64,000 nucleotides of DNA from Pseudomonas sp. P818 (lineage in GTDB: Bacteria > Pseudomonadota > Gammaproteobacteria > Pseudomonadales > Pseudomonadaceae), in contig NZ_ATKM01000011.1 of assembly GCF_000418555.1 (NCBI RefSeq), positions 434,001 through 498,000 of the forward strand, given 5' to 3'. Positions within the stretch are counted from its first letter, which is position 1; each line of letters opens with the position of its first letter. The notes beneath the pieces were generated by a model. It saw only the letters and a program-made list of their open reading frames with translations, was not told the origin of the DNA and did not search any database. Positions 10,163 through 19,744 of this stretch are shown here, piece by piece. Both the position numbers and the translations under genes were made by a program.

Positions 10163-11137
10163 CTAGCCAGGTTGTGTTTCGATGCGCTGTTCGCCCTGCT
10201 TGCGCAGGCTCTTGGCGCGTTTCTCCAGCACCAGATAGGTAACGCTGGCCAGCACCAGCGGCAGCAGGTAATAGAGCACGCGATAGGCGAGCAGAGCGGC
10301 GATCAGGCTGGCCTGGCTGTACTGGTGCTGCAGCAGCGCGAGGAAGACCGCCTCGAGCACGCCCAGGCCGGCGGGAATATGCGCCACCACCGCCGCCATG
10401 CAGCTGATCAGCAGTACCCCGAGCACCGAGGTATAGGCGGCGCCCTCCGGTAGCAGCCAGAAGATCAGGGCCGCCATCAGCGCCCAGTTGCTTGCGCCCA
10501 GGGCTATCTGCAGCAGCGCCATGCGCAACGAGGGCAGGGTGATCGAACGCTCGCGCAAGTGCCACACGCGCTGCTTGGAGAAGGCGCAGATGCCGACATA
10601 GGCGCTGACCAAGCCGAGCAGGGCAAAGCCCAGCAGCTGCAGCCCGGTCATGCCCAGCCCCCAGTTTTCCGGCAACTGCACCAGACGCATGGCGAAGATC
10701 ACCCCGGCCAGCGCCATGTAGCCGGTCCAGTTGGTCAGCAGGCTGAGGCTGAGGATGCGCGTCACCGTCGAGGCGCTCAGGCCCAGGCGCATGTAAAGCC
10801 GGTAGCGCATGGCCACACCGCCGATCCAGGTGGTGAAGTTGAGGTTGAAGGCGTAACAGACCATGGCCACCGGCATGACCTGGCGGGCCGGCAGATGGTG
10901 GCGGCTGTAGCGACGACCCAGCAGGTCATAGGCACTGAAGGCCACGTAGCTGGCGAGGGCGATAAGCGCGCCTATCAGCAACGTCTGCAGGCTGTACTTG
11001 CCAAGCGCCTGACGCACCTCGGCCCATTCCAGATTGCGCGCCAGCATGTACAGCAGCGCCGGCACCGCAATGAGGAAGAACAGGGTCATTGCGCGCTTGC
11101 CCCAGCGCATCCAGGGGTTGTTCTGAGCGCTGTTCAT
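10163..11137 (-). CDS. ybhN: YbhN/LPG-synthase-like membrane protein (UPF0104)
   Basis: An inner-membrane protein of 324 residues with about eight hydrophobic segments, from MTLFFLIAVPALLYMLA to VLYYLLPLVLASVTYLVL. The FTTWIGGVAMRYRLY segment is typical of the lysylphosphatidylglycerol-synthetase transmembrane (UPF0104) family. Its ATG overlaps the clsB stop (ATGA). In E. coli the same trio ybhP-clsB-ybhN is found, so a role linked to cardiolipin or lipid handling is likely, but the activity of YbhN itself is not established by sequence. Confidence 0.85.
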   Translation of the reverse strand: MNSAQNNPWMRWGKRAMTLFFLIAVPALLYMLARNLEWAEVRQALGKYSLQTLLIGALIALASYVAFSAYDLLGRRYSRHHLPARQVMPVAMVCYAFNLNFTTWIGGVAMRYRLYMRLGLSASTVTRILSLSLLTNWTGYMALAGVIFAMRLVQLPENWGLGMTGLQLLGFALLGLVSAYVGICAFSKQRVWHLRERSITLPSLRMALLQIALGASNWALMAALIFWLLPEGAAYTSVLGVLLISCMAAVVAHIPAGLGVLEAVFLALLQHQYSQASLIAALLAYRVLYYLLPLVLASVTYLVLEKRAKSLRKQGEQRIETQPG

Positions 11138-12336
11138 CCGGTTTTTCCTTCTTCATAACCGCCGGCCTTTTCGGCTGGATCCAGCGGTTTCAGGTTCTTG
11201 CGGTGCGCCGGCAGCCAGCCGGCGATGGCCGGGAAACGGCGCAGAAAGTGAAAGCACAGGAACACCAGCGGCGCGCGCCACCAGTAGCCGCGTATCACGC
11301 GTTCCAGTTCGATGCGCTTGCAGTGCGCGGCCGACAGTTCGATCAGGTGGTCGTGCAGGTACTGGTTGAAGGCCCGGTCACGAATCACCAGGTTGGCCTC
11401 CAGATTAAGCGCCAGGCTCAGCGGGTCGAGGTTGCTCGAGCCCACCGTGGACCAGTCCTCGTCCACCAGCGCCACCTTGCCGTGCAGCGGGCGCTGGCAG
11501 TATTCGTAGACCACTACGCCGTGGCGCAGCAGGTAGTTGTAGAGCAGGCGGGAAAAGGCCTGGACCCAGCGCATGTCCGGCTGGCCCTGCAGGATCAGGG
11601 TGACCTCTACGCCGCGCTGCGCCGCGTTGCGCAAGGCGCGCAGGACACGGTAACCGGGGAAGAAATAGGCGTTGGCGATCACCAGCCTCTTTCGCGCCGA
11701 TTCGAAGGCGCGCAGGTGCTCGTCTTCGATGTCGGTGGTGTGGCGCTCGTTGTCGCGCTCGAGCAGCATCACCCGCGCATCGCCCACCGGCTTTCTGGAG
11801 GGCTGTGCCGGGCTCGGTTCGCTGACCGCCGGACGCAGCAGACGTAGCATGGCCACATGCAGGTCGCTGACCACCGGGCCAACGACTTCCACGGCGTAGT
11901 CCTGCTTGGCCATTTCGCCGTAGTCGCCGAGATGATCGGCCGAATAGTTGATGCCGCCGACGAAGGCGCGCTGACCGTCTATCACCACCAGCTTGCGATG
12001 CAGGCGGCGGAACAGATTGGTGCGCATGCCGAAGCGCCGCGGGCTGGGATCGAAGACATGGATCTTGACCCCTTCGCGAGTCAGCGCCGTCACGTATTCG
12101 TGTTGCAGGTCGGCAGTGCCGTAGCCGTCCACCGCGATCACCACGCGCACGCCACGCCGCGCCGCCTCGATCAGCACTTCCTGCAATTCCAGGCCGACCT
12201 TGTCCTCACGGATGATGAAGGTTTCCAGCAGCACCTCGATGCGCGCCGCGCGAATGCACTCGAAAACCCGTGGGTAATAGCCTTCGCCATTGATCAGCAG
12301 GCGCAGCTGGTTGCCGTCTCGCCATATGCCGCTCAC
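11134..12336 (-). CDS. clsB: Cardiolipin synthase B
   Basis: A phospholipase-D-superfamily enzyme of 400 residues that joins phosphatidylglycerol units to cardiolipin. Two HKD motifs are visible: HRKLVVIDGQRAFVGG (His113, Lys115, Asp120) and HGKVALVDEDWSTVGSSN near residue 285. It lacks the two N-terminal membrane helices of ClsA, as expected for ClsB. Start and stop overlap the neighbours ybhP and ybhN by four bases each, so the trio is translationally coupled. Confidence 0.93.
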   Translation of the reverse strand: MSGIWRDGNQLRLLINGEGYYPRVFECIRAARIEVLLETFIIREDKVGLELQEVLIEAARRGVRVVIAVDGYGTADLQHEYVTALTREGVKIHVFDPSPRRFGMRTNLFRRLHRKLVVIDGQRAFVGGINYSADHLGDYGEMAKQDYAVEVVGPVVSDLHVAMLRLLRPAVSEPSPAQPSRKPVGDARVMLLERDNERHTTDIEDEHLRAFESARKRLVIANAYFFPGYRVLRALRNAAQRGVEVTLILQGQPDMRWVQAFSRLLYNYLLRHGVVVYEYCQRPLHGKVALVDEDWSTVGSSNLDPLSLALNLEANLVIRDRAFNQYLHDHLIELSAAHCKRIELERVIRGYWWRAPLVFLCFHFLRRFPAIAGWLPAHRKNLKPLDPAEKAGGYEEGKTG

Positions 12337-13121
12337 AGATGAATCTCCGCTGCCAGGGGCGCGTGATCGGACAGGTGCGACCAGGGCCGGGTAGACAACA
12401 CCTGCGGCTCATGCGCCGTGGCGTTGCGGGTGTAGATGCGGTCCAGGCGCAGCAACGGCAGACGTGCCGGAAAACTGCGCGCGGGCTTGCCATGGCGATG
12501 CTCGAATGCCTCGCGCAGGCCGTGCGGTGCCAGCTGCTGGTCGGCGCGCAGGCGCCAGTCGTTGAAATCGCCGGCGACGATCACCGGCGCATCGGGGTCG
12601 AAGGTGGCCAGCAGGTCAAGCAGCAGGCCGATCTGTTGGCGACGATGAGCCTCGCGAAGGCCAAGGTGCACGCACACCGCATGTACGGCGTGAGGCCCCG
12701 GCACGTCGAGGCGGCAATGCAGCAGGCCACGCTGTTCGGTGCCGCTGACCGTCACGTCGAGGTTGTGATGCTCGAGGATGGGAAAGCGCGAGAGCAGGGC
12801 ATTGCCGTGGTCGCCGTCCGGGTACACGGCGTTGCGCCCGTAGGCGAACTGCGGCCACATGCTGTCGGCAAGAAATTCGTACTGCGGCACGCGCGGCCAG
12901 TCGTGATAGCGCTTGGCATGCAGGGCATGATTGCCGAGCACCTCCTGGAGGAACACCAGATCGGACCCGGTGGCCTGCACGGCACTGCGCAGCTCCGGCA
13001 GGATGAAACGGCGGTTGAGTGCGGTGAAGCCCTTGTGCGTATTGATCGTCAGCACGCGCAGGCGCTTGACCGGCGTCACGCGGTCGATGATCACCTCCGG
13101 CTTGGCAATGGTCTGGTTCAT
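12333..13121 (-). CDS. ybhP: Endonuclease/exonuclease/phosphatase family protein YbhP
   Basis: A metal-dependent phosphoesterase of the EEP fold, 262 residues from the ATG at 13121. Motifs in order are TINTHKGF (the N-terminal Asn site), FLQEVLG (metal Glu), VAGDFNDWR (Asp/Asn pair) and LDRIYTRN with SDHAPLAAEI (catalytic His). The substrate may be a phospholipid, inositol phosphate or DNA; the coupling to clsB favours a membrane-lipid role. An open extension upstream overlaps the alcohol dehydrogenase gene and is not used. Confidence 0.88.
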   Translation of the reverse strand: MNQTIAKPEVIIDRVTPVKRLRVLTINTHKGFTALNRRFILPELRSAVQATGSDLVFLQEVLGNHALHAKRYHDWPRVPQYEFLADSMWPQFAYGRNAVYPDGDHGNALLSRFPILEHHNLDVTVSGTEQRGLLHCRLDVPGPHAVHAVCVHLGLREAHRRQQIGLLLDLLATFDPDAPVIVAGDFNDWRLRADQQLAPHGLREAFEHRHGKPARSFPARLPLLRLDRIYTRNATAHEPQVLSTRPWSHLSDHAPLAAEIHL

Positions 13122-13137
13122 AGCGGACGGCACTCGT

Positions 13138-14406
13138 TCACAGGCTGCCCGGCTTTTTCGAACGCGATTCGCCGAGTGGGTCGGCTTCGGCGATGGCGCG
13201 GTCGAGAAGCGCCTCGCCATGCACCTGTTCTTCGCTGCCGTGGCCAGCGTCGTTCTTCGCCGGCTGCAGTTGCACCTTGATCCAGCCGCTATCACGTCGG
13301 TCGAAGGCCTTGAAGGCTTCGATGGCATCGCTCATGGGCTTGACCTGGGTGAGGATCTTCGCCGGATCGATGCGTCCGGCCTGGACCATCTCGATCAGTA
13401 GCGGGATGTAGCGACGGTGGTTGCAGTTGCCCATGTTGATGGTGAGGTTCTTGTTCATCGCCTGGCCGATGGGAAAATCACGCGCCTGTTGCGGATACAC
13501 GCCGATGATGGCCAGGGTGCCGGCCTTGGCCAGGGCATCGACGGCCCACTGCAAGGCCTGCTCGGGGGCATCGCCCGGCTGCCACTCGTGACCCTCGGGC
13601 TGGCGCGGCGAGTGACCATGGGCCGGGCACTGGGCATCGACGCCCACGGCATCGATGGCGCGATCCACGCCAATGCCGTTGGTCAGCCGGCGCAGGGTCT
13701 CGACCGGATCTTCGCGGTCGAAGTTGATCACCTCGGCGCCCTGGCGACGCGCCATGTCCAGGCGGTCGTCGAGGTGATCGATGGCGAACACCCGCGCGGC
13801 GCCCAGCAGCTTGGCGCTGGCGATGGCGAACTGGCCGACCGGGCCGGCGCCGAAGACTGCGACGGTGTCGCCGCTACCGACCTCAGCCAGTTCGGCGCCG
13901 AAGTAACCGGTGGGGAAGATATCGGAGAGCAGGATGGCCTGGTCATCGCTGATCTCGCTGGGCAGCTTCACCAGGCCGATGTTGGCGAAGGGAATGCGCG
14001 CCATCTCGGCCTGCAAACCGTGGAACGCCCCGGTGATTTCCGGTCCGCCGTAGAAGGAGGTGCCGGCCTGCTTGCCGTTGGGGTTGGCCTCGTCGCACTG
14101 GGCGTAATAGCCGGCGCGGCAATAGCTGCAGTTGCCGCAGGCGATGGTGGAGGGCACGACGACGCGGTCGCCGATGTTCAGGTTGCGCACGTCACTGCCC
14201 AGCGCCTCGACGATGCCAACGGCTTCGTGGCCGAGAATGGTGCCCTTGCGCATGTCACCGACCGTGCCACGCACGAAGTGCAGATCGGTGCCGCAGATGG
14301 CTGAAGCGGTAATGCGGATCACCGCATCGGTGCTGGCCTGCACCTCGGGTTCGGGTACATCGTCCAGGCGAATATCGCCAATGTCGTGGAATACCACTGC
14401 TTTCAT
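13138..14406 (-). CDS. Zinc-dependent alcohol/formaldehyde dehydrogenase
   Basis: A medium-chain dehydrogenase of 422 residues. SAICGTDLHFVRG and GHEAVGIVEALGSD carry catalytic-zinc ligands, CGNCSYCRAGYYAQC the structural four-cysteine zinc site, and GAGPVGQFAIASAKLLGA the NAD-binding loop. The NPNGKQAGTSFYGG and GVDAQCPAHGHS insertions resemble glutathione-independent formaldehyde-dehydrogenase-like members found next to the glucan genes in other pseudomonads. A hydrophilic C-terminal tail ends SRSKKPGSL. The ATG at 14406 follows CGGGAGACG. The gene ends 16 bases before ybhP and may be cotranscribed with it. Confidence 0.9.
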   Translation of the reverse strand: MKAVVFHDIGDIRLDDVPEPEVQASTDAVIRITASAICGTDLHFVRGTVGDMRKGTILGHEAVGIVEALGSDVRNLNIGDRVVVPSTIACGNCSYCRAGYYAQCDEANPNGKQAGTSFYGGPEITGAFHGLQAEMARIPFANIGLVKLPSEISDDQAILLSDIFPTGYFGAELAEVGSGDTVAVFGAGPVGQFAIASAKLLGAARVFAIDHLDDRLDMARRQGAEVINFDREDPVETLRRLTNGIGVDRAIDAVGVDAQCPAHGHSPRQPEGHEWQPGDAPEQALQWAVDALAKAGTLAIIGVYPQQARDFPIGQAMNKNLTINMGNCNHRRYIPLLIEMVQAGRIDPAKILTQVKPMSDAIEAFKAFDRRDSGWIKVQLQPAKNDAGHGSEEQVHGEALLDRAIAEADPLGESRSKKPGSL

Positions 14407-14587
14407 GATCGTCTCCCGTTGTCGGTCAGCTGCTGGTGCGCATGGATAACGGCCGGGCAGCTGCCACAGGGCACCGCCGTGTGCGCCGAAAGTGGCGCCA
14501 CGGTTTGCCCAACGTCTTTGTTTTTCGAGTCGGCGGACAAAAGCAGGGTTCAGGCTTTTTTTCGGCCTGCCATCCATGGCTGCGGTT

Positions 14588-16708
14588 TCAGCGCTGCAGC
14601 TCCAGCAGTTGCAGGGAGCGGCCGGCCAGTTCGAGGTTTTCGTTGAACAGCAGGCGCTGCTCACCGACCTCATCGGGGCGGTGGGTATCGATCAGGCAGA
14701 TCCAGTGCTTGCCGCCGGCCACTTCCGGGAGCTGGAAGCTGCGCCCGTCGTGATGGGCATTGAGCAACAGCAACAGGGTGGCATCGGCGCCGCTGCGCTT
14801 GATACCGGTGGGCTGGGCACGGCCGTCGAGCAGCATACCCATGCAGCGCGCCTCGCCGTCGTGCCAGTGCGCCTCGGTCATTTCCTCACCGCCGGGGGCC
14901 AGCCAGGTGACATCCTTGACGCCCAACTCCTCGTTGTAATGCCCCACCAGAAAGCGCCCGCGACGCAGGATCGGGTAGCTGCGGCGCAGGGCGATCAGGC
15001 GCTGGCAGAACGCGGTCAGTGCCTGACCTTCCTCGTCGATCGCCCAGTCGACCCAGCTCAGCTCATTGTCCTGGCAGTAAGCGTTGTTGTTGCCATGCTG
15101 GGTGCGGCCGAACTCGTCACCGGCCAGCAGCATCGGCGTGCCCTGGGCGAACAGCAGAGTGGCCAGCAGGTTGCGCATTTGCTGCAGGCGCAGTTGGCGA
15201 ATGTCCTGATCGTCGGTCTCGCCTTCGCAGCCATGGTTCCAGGAGATGTTGTGGTCGGTGCCGTCCTGGTTGTTCTCGTCGTTGGCCTCGTTGTGCTTGT
15301 GGTCGTAGGACACCACGTCGCGGAGGGTGAAGCCGTCGTGGGCGGTGATGAAGTTGACCGAGGCGAACGGCCGCCGGCCACGCTGGTTGTAAAGATCGCC
15401 GGAGGCGGTGAGGCGACTGGCCAGTGCGGCCAGTTCGCCGCCATCGCCTTTCCAGAAGGCGCGTACGTTGTCGCGGAACTTGTCGTTCCATTCCGCCCAG
15501 CCCGGCGGGAAGCCACCGACCTGATAGCCGCCGGGGCCGCAGTCCCAGGGTTCGGCGATGAGTTTGACCTTGCTCAGCACCGGGTCCTGCCGGCAGGCGA
15601 CGAGAAAGCTGTGGCGTTCGTCGAAACCGTCGGCGTAGCGACCGAGGATGGTCGCCAGGTCGAAACGAAAGCCATCCACACGCATCTCGGTGGCCCAGTA
15701 ACGCAGCGAGTCGGTGACCATCTGCAGCACGCAGGGGTGGCTCAGGTCCAGGGTGTTGCCGGTGCCTGTGTCGTTCACGTAATAGCGGCGCTCGTCGGGC
15801 ATCAGGCGGTAGTAGCTGGCGTTGTCGATACCGCGCATACACAGGGTCGGGCCGCGCTCGTTACCCTCGGCGGTGTGGTTGTAGACCACATCGAGAATCA
15901 GCTCCAGACCTGCTGCATGCAGGTGGGCGACCATCTCCTTGAACTCGCTGACCTTGCCGCTGGCCAGGTAGGCGGGGTGGGGCGCGAAGAAGCCGATGCT
16001 GTTGTAGCCCCAATAGTTGTTCATGCCCTTTTCCAGCAGATGCTGGTCATTGACGAAGGCATGCACCGGCAGCAGTTCCAGGCTGGAAATACCCAGCTCG
16101 CGCAGGTAGCGCAGCACCTGCGGATTGGTCAGCGCGGCGCAGGTGCCGCGGTGCGCGTCGGGCACCGCCGGATGACGCATGCTCAGACCGCGCAGGTGCG
16201 CCTCGTAGATCACCGTGCTGTCCCAGGGGATGCGCGGCGGCGGTTGCTCGCCCCAGGTGAAGGCCGGGTCGATCACCTTGCACTTGGGCACGTAGGGTGC
16301 GCTGTCTCGCTCGTCGAAACTGAGGTCTCCGTCCGGATCGCCGATGGTGTAGCCGAACAGCGCCTCCGACCATTGCAGCTTGCCCACCAGTTGCTTGGCA
16401 TAGGGGTCGATCAACAATTTGTTGGGGTTGAAACGGTGCCCGGCCTCCGGCTCATAGGGGCCGTAAACGCGGTAGCCGTAGACCTGGCCAGGGCGCGCAT
16501 CGGGCAAATAACCGTGCCAGATCTCGTCGGTGTATTCCGGTAGTTCGATGCGTTCGATTTCCGTCTTGCCCTGTTCGTCGAACAGGCACAGCTCGACGCG
16601 CGTGGCATGCGCCGAGAACAGGGCGAAATTGACGCCGAGACCGTCCCAACTGGCGCCCAGGGGGAAGGGTCTGCCTTCGGTAACGCGTGAGCGCTGGTGT
16701 TTGCGCAT
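14588..16708 (-). CDS. glgX: Glycogen debranching enzyme GlgX
   Basis: A GH13 isoamylase-type enzyme of 706 residues that cleaves alpha-1,6 branches, mainly of phosphorylase-trimmed glucan. An N-terminal CBM48 region (GASWDGLGVNFALFSAHATRVELCLF) precedes catalytic motifs DGFRFDLATILG, IAEPWDCGPGGYQ and TAHDGFTLRD. The ATG at 16708 is preceded by GAGGTCGTTACC. It is the last gene of the glgA-treZ-malQ-treY-DUF2934-glgX run, starting only 10 bases after the DUF2934 stop. Confidence 0.96.
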   Translation of the reverse strand: MRKHQRSRVTEGRPFPLGASWDGLGVNFALFSAHATRVELCLFDEQGKTEIERIELPEYTDEIWHGYLPDARPGQVYGYRVYGPYEPEAGHRFNPNKLLIDPYAKQLVGKLQWSEALFGYTIGDPDGDLSFDERDSAPYVPKCKVIDPAFTWGEQPPPRIPWDSTVIYEAHLRGLSMRHPAVPDAHRGTCAALTNPQVLRYLRELGISSLELLPVHAFVNDQHLLEKGMNNYWGYNSIGFFAPHPAYLASGKVSEFKEMVAHLHAAGLELILDVVYNHTAEGNERGPTLCMRGIDNASYYRLMPDERRYYVNDTGTGNTLDLSHPCVLQMVTDSLRYWATEMRVDGFRFDLATILGRYADGFDERHSFLVACRQDPVLSKVKLIAEPWDCGPGGYQVGGFPPGWAEWNDKFRDNVRAFWKGDGGELAALASRLTASGDLYNQRGRRPFASVNFITAHDGFTLRDVVSYDHKHNEANDENNQDGTDHNISWNHGCEGETDDQDIRQLRLQQMRNLLATLLFAQGTPMLLAGDEFGRTQHGNNNAYCQDNELSWVDWAIDEEGQALTAFCQRLIALRRSYPILRRGRFLVGHYNEELGVKDVTWLAPGGEEMTEAHWHDGEARCMGMLLDGRAQPTGIKRSGADATLLLLLNAHHDGRSFQLPEVAGGKHWICLIDTHRPDEVGEQRLLFNENLELAGRSLQLLELQR

Positions 16709-16718
16709 GGTAACGACC

Positions 16719-16982
16719 TCAGGCTTTCGGCGTTTTGGGCGTGCGCGGAGCACGGGGCTTCTTCAGCAACGCCGGTTGTTCGGCTTCGCTAAGCGGCACT
16801 GTCTTGGGTTTGCTGATGCGCCGCGGCTTGGGCTTGGCCGGGGCCTGAGCTTGTGCCTCGGCTTCGGCCTCGGCCAGTTTGCTGGCCATTTTCCAGTGCC
16901 GCTCGTGCTGGCCATGGGGGCGCCCTTCGGACTCCCAGATCTGGAAGGCAAATTCGCGAATACGCTGTTCATCGATGCTCAT
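16719..16982 (-). CDS. DUF2934 small protein
   Basis: An 87-residue soluble protein. The N-terminal half matches the DUF2934 signature (IREFAFQIWESEGRPHG followed by HW); the C-terminal half is a Lys/Pro/Ala-rich basic tail (KPKPRRISKPK, KKPRAPRTPKTPKA) that looks disordered and could bind nucleic acid or polyanions. The ATG overlaps the treY stop (ATGA). Such proteins often sit between treY and glgX in Pseudomonas glucan operons; the function is unknown. Confidence 0.85.
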   Translation of the reverse strand: MSIDEQRIREFAFQIWESEGRPHGQHERHWKMASKLAEAEAEAQAQAPAKPKPRRISKPKTVPLSEAEQPALLKKPRAPRTPKTPKA

Positions 16983-19744
16983 GGCGTGGCTCCTGTAATA
17001 ACGGGTGTGATGCGAAGCAGATTGAGCGGAAACCTGGCCAGTGCAGTGGCAAGCGCTATGCCCTGATCCGTGGTGGTCTGGCACTCGCCGAGCAGGCCCG
17101 TGGCCTGGCGGGCGCGCAGTTCTTCGGGGAGGACGACGGTGGTGTTGCCCCAACGCTGTGGCGGCACGTGCGGAACCTGGTGTTCGCCGAGCAGGCCGGC
17201 AGTCAGACGCGGCACGATGACCAGCAGGTGTTCGTCGCCATGGCTGCGCAGAAAGGCGAGCACCTGAGCGGCGTGCTCGCCGGTGACGCCGAGCGGGCGA
17301 TAGCTGCCGTGGCTGAACAGCTGCGGGCGCTCGGCGCGCAGGGCCAGGGTGCGACGGATCAGCCACTGTTTGATGCACCCGTCCTGCCAATTGGCCAGCT
17401 TGGTTGCCGGTGCGTCTTCAGCCTGCAGGGCGGCCAGCCGCGCGGGAAAGTCCACCGGGCGGCGATTGTCCGGATCGACCAGGCTGAAATCCCAGAATTC
17501 ACAGCCCTGGTAGAGATCGGGCACGCCGGGTGTGGTCATGCGCAGCAGGCATTGCGCCAGACCGTTCAGGGCGCCGGCCGGCGCGATGGCGGACACCGTG
17601 CTGGCCAGTTCGTGACGCAGCGCCAGGCCATCGGGTTCGACCAGCAGGCGCCTGAGGAAGTCTGCGCAGGCTGTTTCGTGTTCGTCGTTCGGGGCGCTCC
17701 AGGCACTGTTGAGTTTGGCCTCGCGCAGCGCCTTGCGTTGCCATTCGAGCAGGCGCTGCAAGTACGCGTCCAGGCCTGTGGCATCGTCGGCCTGCAGCCC
17801 AAGCGGCCAGCTGCCGATCAGCGCCTGGTAGAGAATCGCTTCTTCGCCACCGTCCGGCGCCTGCTGCATCTGGCGGCTGCGCAATGGTTGAGCGAGGCGC
17901 TGCCATTCCCGGACACGCTCGGCGTACCAGGCGGCACGTTCGCTGAGCACTGCCAGGCGCGCACGGCAGTCTTCGCCGCGCTTGTGGTCATGGGTGGCGG
18001 TGGCCAGCAGGTTCAGCGGGTTGTGGTCCGCCCGCTCGGCGCAGGCCTGGTGAAAGCGCTCGATGCTGGCACTGAAATGCTCGGCATCGAAGCCGACGTC
18101 ATAACGTGACAGCAGCACGCCGGCGCGATACAGCGCGGTATCTTCCACGGCCTTGGCCGCGGCTGGCGAGGTCAGCTGCTGGAAACGGGTCAGCGCCTGG
18201 CTTCGCAGACGGCGCGCGCGGCCGGGCGGCAGCGCGCGCAGGACGGCACCGCCAAGCCAGTCGTCGAGATGCGGCAGTAAGGGCCAGTCGGCCTCGGCCA
18301 GGGTCTGCCGCGCGCCTTCCAGCGCCTGCTGGAAGAAGCGCCGATCCTGCTGCGAGCGGCCACAGGCCTGGGCATAGGTGCGGTACACCGGGAAATGCAC
18401 GATCAGCTCGCGCAGCGCCCGGCGGATCGCGCCCAGGGTCAGGTCGCGTGTGTCGATGTCATGACGGGCGACGTGCAGCAGGCGCTGGGCGACCTCTTCC
18501 AGATCTCCGGCCAAGGAGCCTTCCAGCACCAGGCGGCGCGCCTGCTGAATCTCGTCCTCGAACGCTGTCGGACGGCCGCTGAGCGCTTGCCACAGCTCGC
18601 TGAGCGGCAGTTCGCCATGCGGGTCGTGCTGCAGCAGCGAGACCTGATTCATGAACTCGTAGCCGGTGCTGCCGTCCACCGGCCATTCCTGAGGTAGGTG
18701 TTCGCCTGCGCCAAGGATCTTCTCCACGAAAATGGGGAAGGGCGCATCACCGCGCAGTTGCCGGACACGACGACGCAAACGGCTGCAATAGGCACGCGGA
18801 TTGGCCAGCCCGTCGATATGGTCGATGCGCAGGCCGTCGATCAGGCCGCGCTCGATCAGTTCGAAGACCTTGGCATGGGTCTGTTCGAACACCTGGCGAT
18901 GCTCGACGCGCAGCGCGCCAAGCTCGTTGATGTCGAAGAATCGCCGCCAGTTGATGTCATCCGCTGCGGTACGCCAGCTGGCCACGCGGTAATGCTGGCG
19001 TTCGAGCAGCGCGTGCAGACGCTTCTGCGCCGCTTCGTCACTGCCCTGAAAGCCGGCCAGCAGGGACGGTACCTTGTGCGCCTGAGCGGCCAATTCGGCG
19101 CACAGGTGCTCGGCCTGTACCCGGCTGGCGTCATCGTTGCCCAGGCGGGCGAAGCGCTGGCCCAGTTCGCGCAGCGCGGCATCGTCACTGCTGCGCAGGA
19201 TGACGGCGTAGCTGGATGGTGTCAGCGGCAGGCGGTGTTCGAAGTGCTGCGCATGAAAACGCCCGCGCAGCGCATCGAAGTGCAGCTCCAGGGTGCCGTC
19301 GCGCAGCGCCGCGCCGTAGTCGCTGCGCAGGAAGGGCACCAGCAGCTGGCCGCTGAGCAAGGGGTCGTGAGATTGCCACTGGATATCGAAGAAGCTCGCA
19401 TAAGGGCTGCCTTGCCCCCATTCCAGCACGTCCAGCCACCAGGGATTGCCGTCGCCACCGACGGCCATATGGTTGGGCACTATGTCCAGGATCAGCCCCA
19501 TGTCATGGGCGCGCAGGGTATTGACCAGCTGCACCAGGGCTTCTTCGCCGCCCAGCTCGGGGTTGATCCGGGTGGGATCGATCACGTCGTAGCCGTGTTG
19601 CGAGCCGGGGCGGGCGGTGAGAATCGGCGAGGCATACAGGTGGCTGATACCCAGCTGCGCCAGGTAGGGCACCTGCGCGGCGGCATCGAACAGGGTGAAA
19701 TCCTTGTGCAGCTGCAGGCGCAGCGTTGCGCGCAACTCAATCAT
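16979..19744 (-). CDS. treY: Malto-oligosyltrehalose synthase TreY
   Basis: It converts the reducing-end maltose of an alpha-glucan chain to a trehalosyl end for TreZ. It has 921 residues from the ATG at 19744, chosen because GGGAGG lies 7 bases upstream; an ATG 24 bases further up is possible. TreY features are HLYASPILTARPGSQHGYDV, LDIVPNHMAV, GLRIDHIDGLANP (nucleophile Asp) and FVEKILGAGE (acid Glu). The start overlaps the malQ stop by eight bases, so malQ and treY are coupled. Confidence 0.95.
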   Translation of the reverse strand: MIELRATLRLQLHKDFTLFDAAAQVPYLAQLGISHLYASPILTARPGSQHGYDVIDPTRINPELGGEEALVQLVNTLRAHDMGLILDIVPNHMAVGGDGNPWWLDVLEWGQGSPYASFFDIQWQSHDPLLSGQLLVPFLRSDYGAALRDGTLELHFDALRGRFHAQHFEHRLPLTPSSYAVILRSSDDAALRELGQRFARLGNDDASRVQAEHLCAELAAQAHKVPSLLAGFQGSDEAAQKRLHALLERQHYRVASWRTAADDINWRRFFDINELGALRVEHRQVFEQTHAKVFELIERGLIDGLRIDHIDGLANPRAYCSRLRRRVRQLRGDAPFPIFVEKILGAGEHLPQEWPVDGSTGYEFMNQVSLLQHDPHGELPLSELWQALSGRPTAFEDEIQQARRLVLEGSLAGDLEEVAQRLLHVARHDIDTRDLTLGAIRRALRELIVHFPVYRTYAQACGRSQQDRRFFQQALEGARQTLAEADWPLLPHLDDWLGGAVLRALPPGRARRLRSQALTRFQQLTSPAAAKAVEDTALYRAGVLLSRYDVGFDAEHFSASIERFHQACAERADHNPLNLLATATHDHKRGEDCRARLAVLSERAAWYAERVREWQRLAQPLRSRQMQQAPDGGEEAILYQALIGSWPLGLQADDATGLDAYLQRLLEWQRKALREAKLNSAWSAPNDEHETACADFLRRLLVEPDGLALRHELASTVSAIAPAGALNGLAQCLLRMTTPGVPDLYQGCEFWDFSLVDPDNRRPVDFPARLAALQAEDAPATKLANWQDGCIKQWLIRRTLALRAERPQLFSHGSYRPLGVTGEHAAQVLAFLRSHGDEHLLVIVPRLTAGLLGEHQVPHVPPQRWGNTTVVLPEELRARQATGLLGECQTTTDQGIALATALARFPLNLLRITPVITGATP

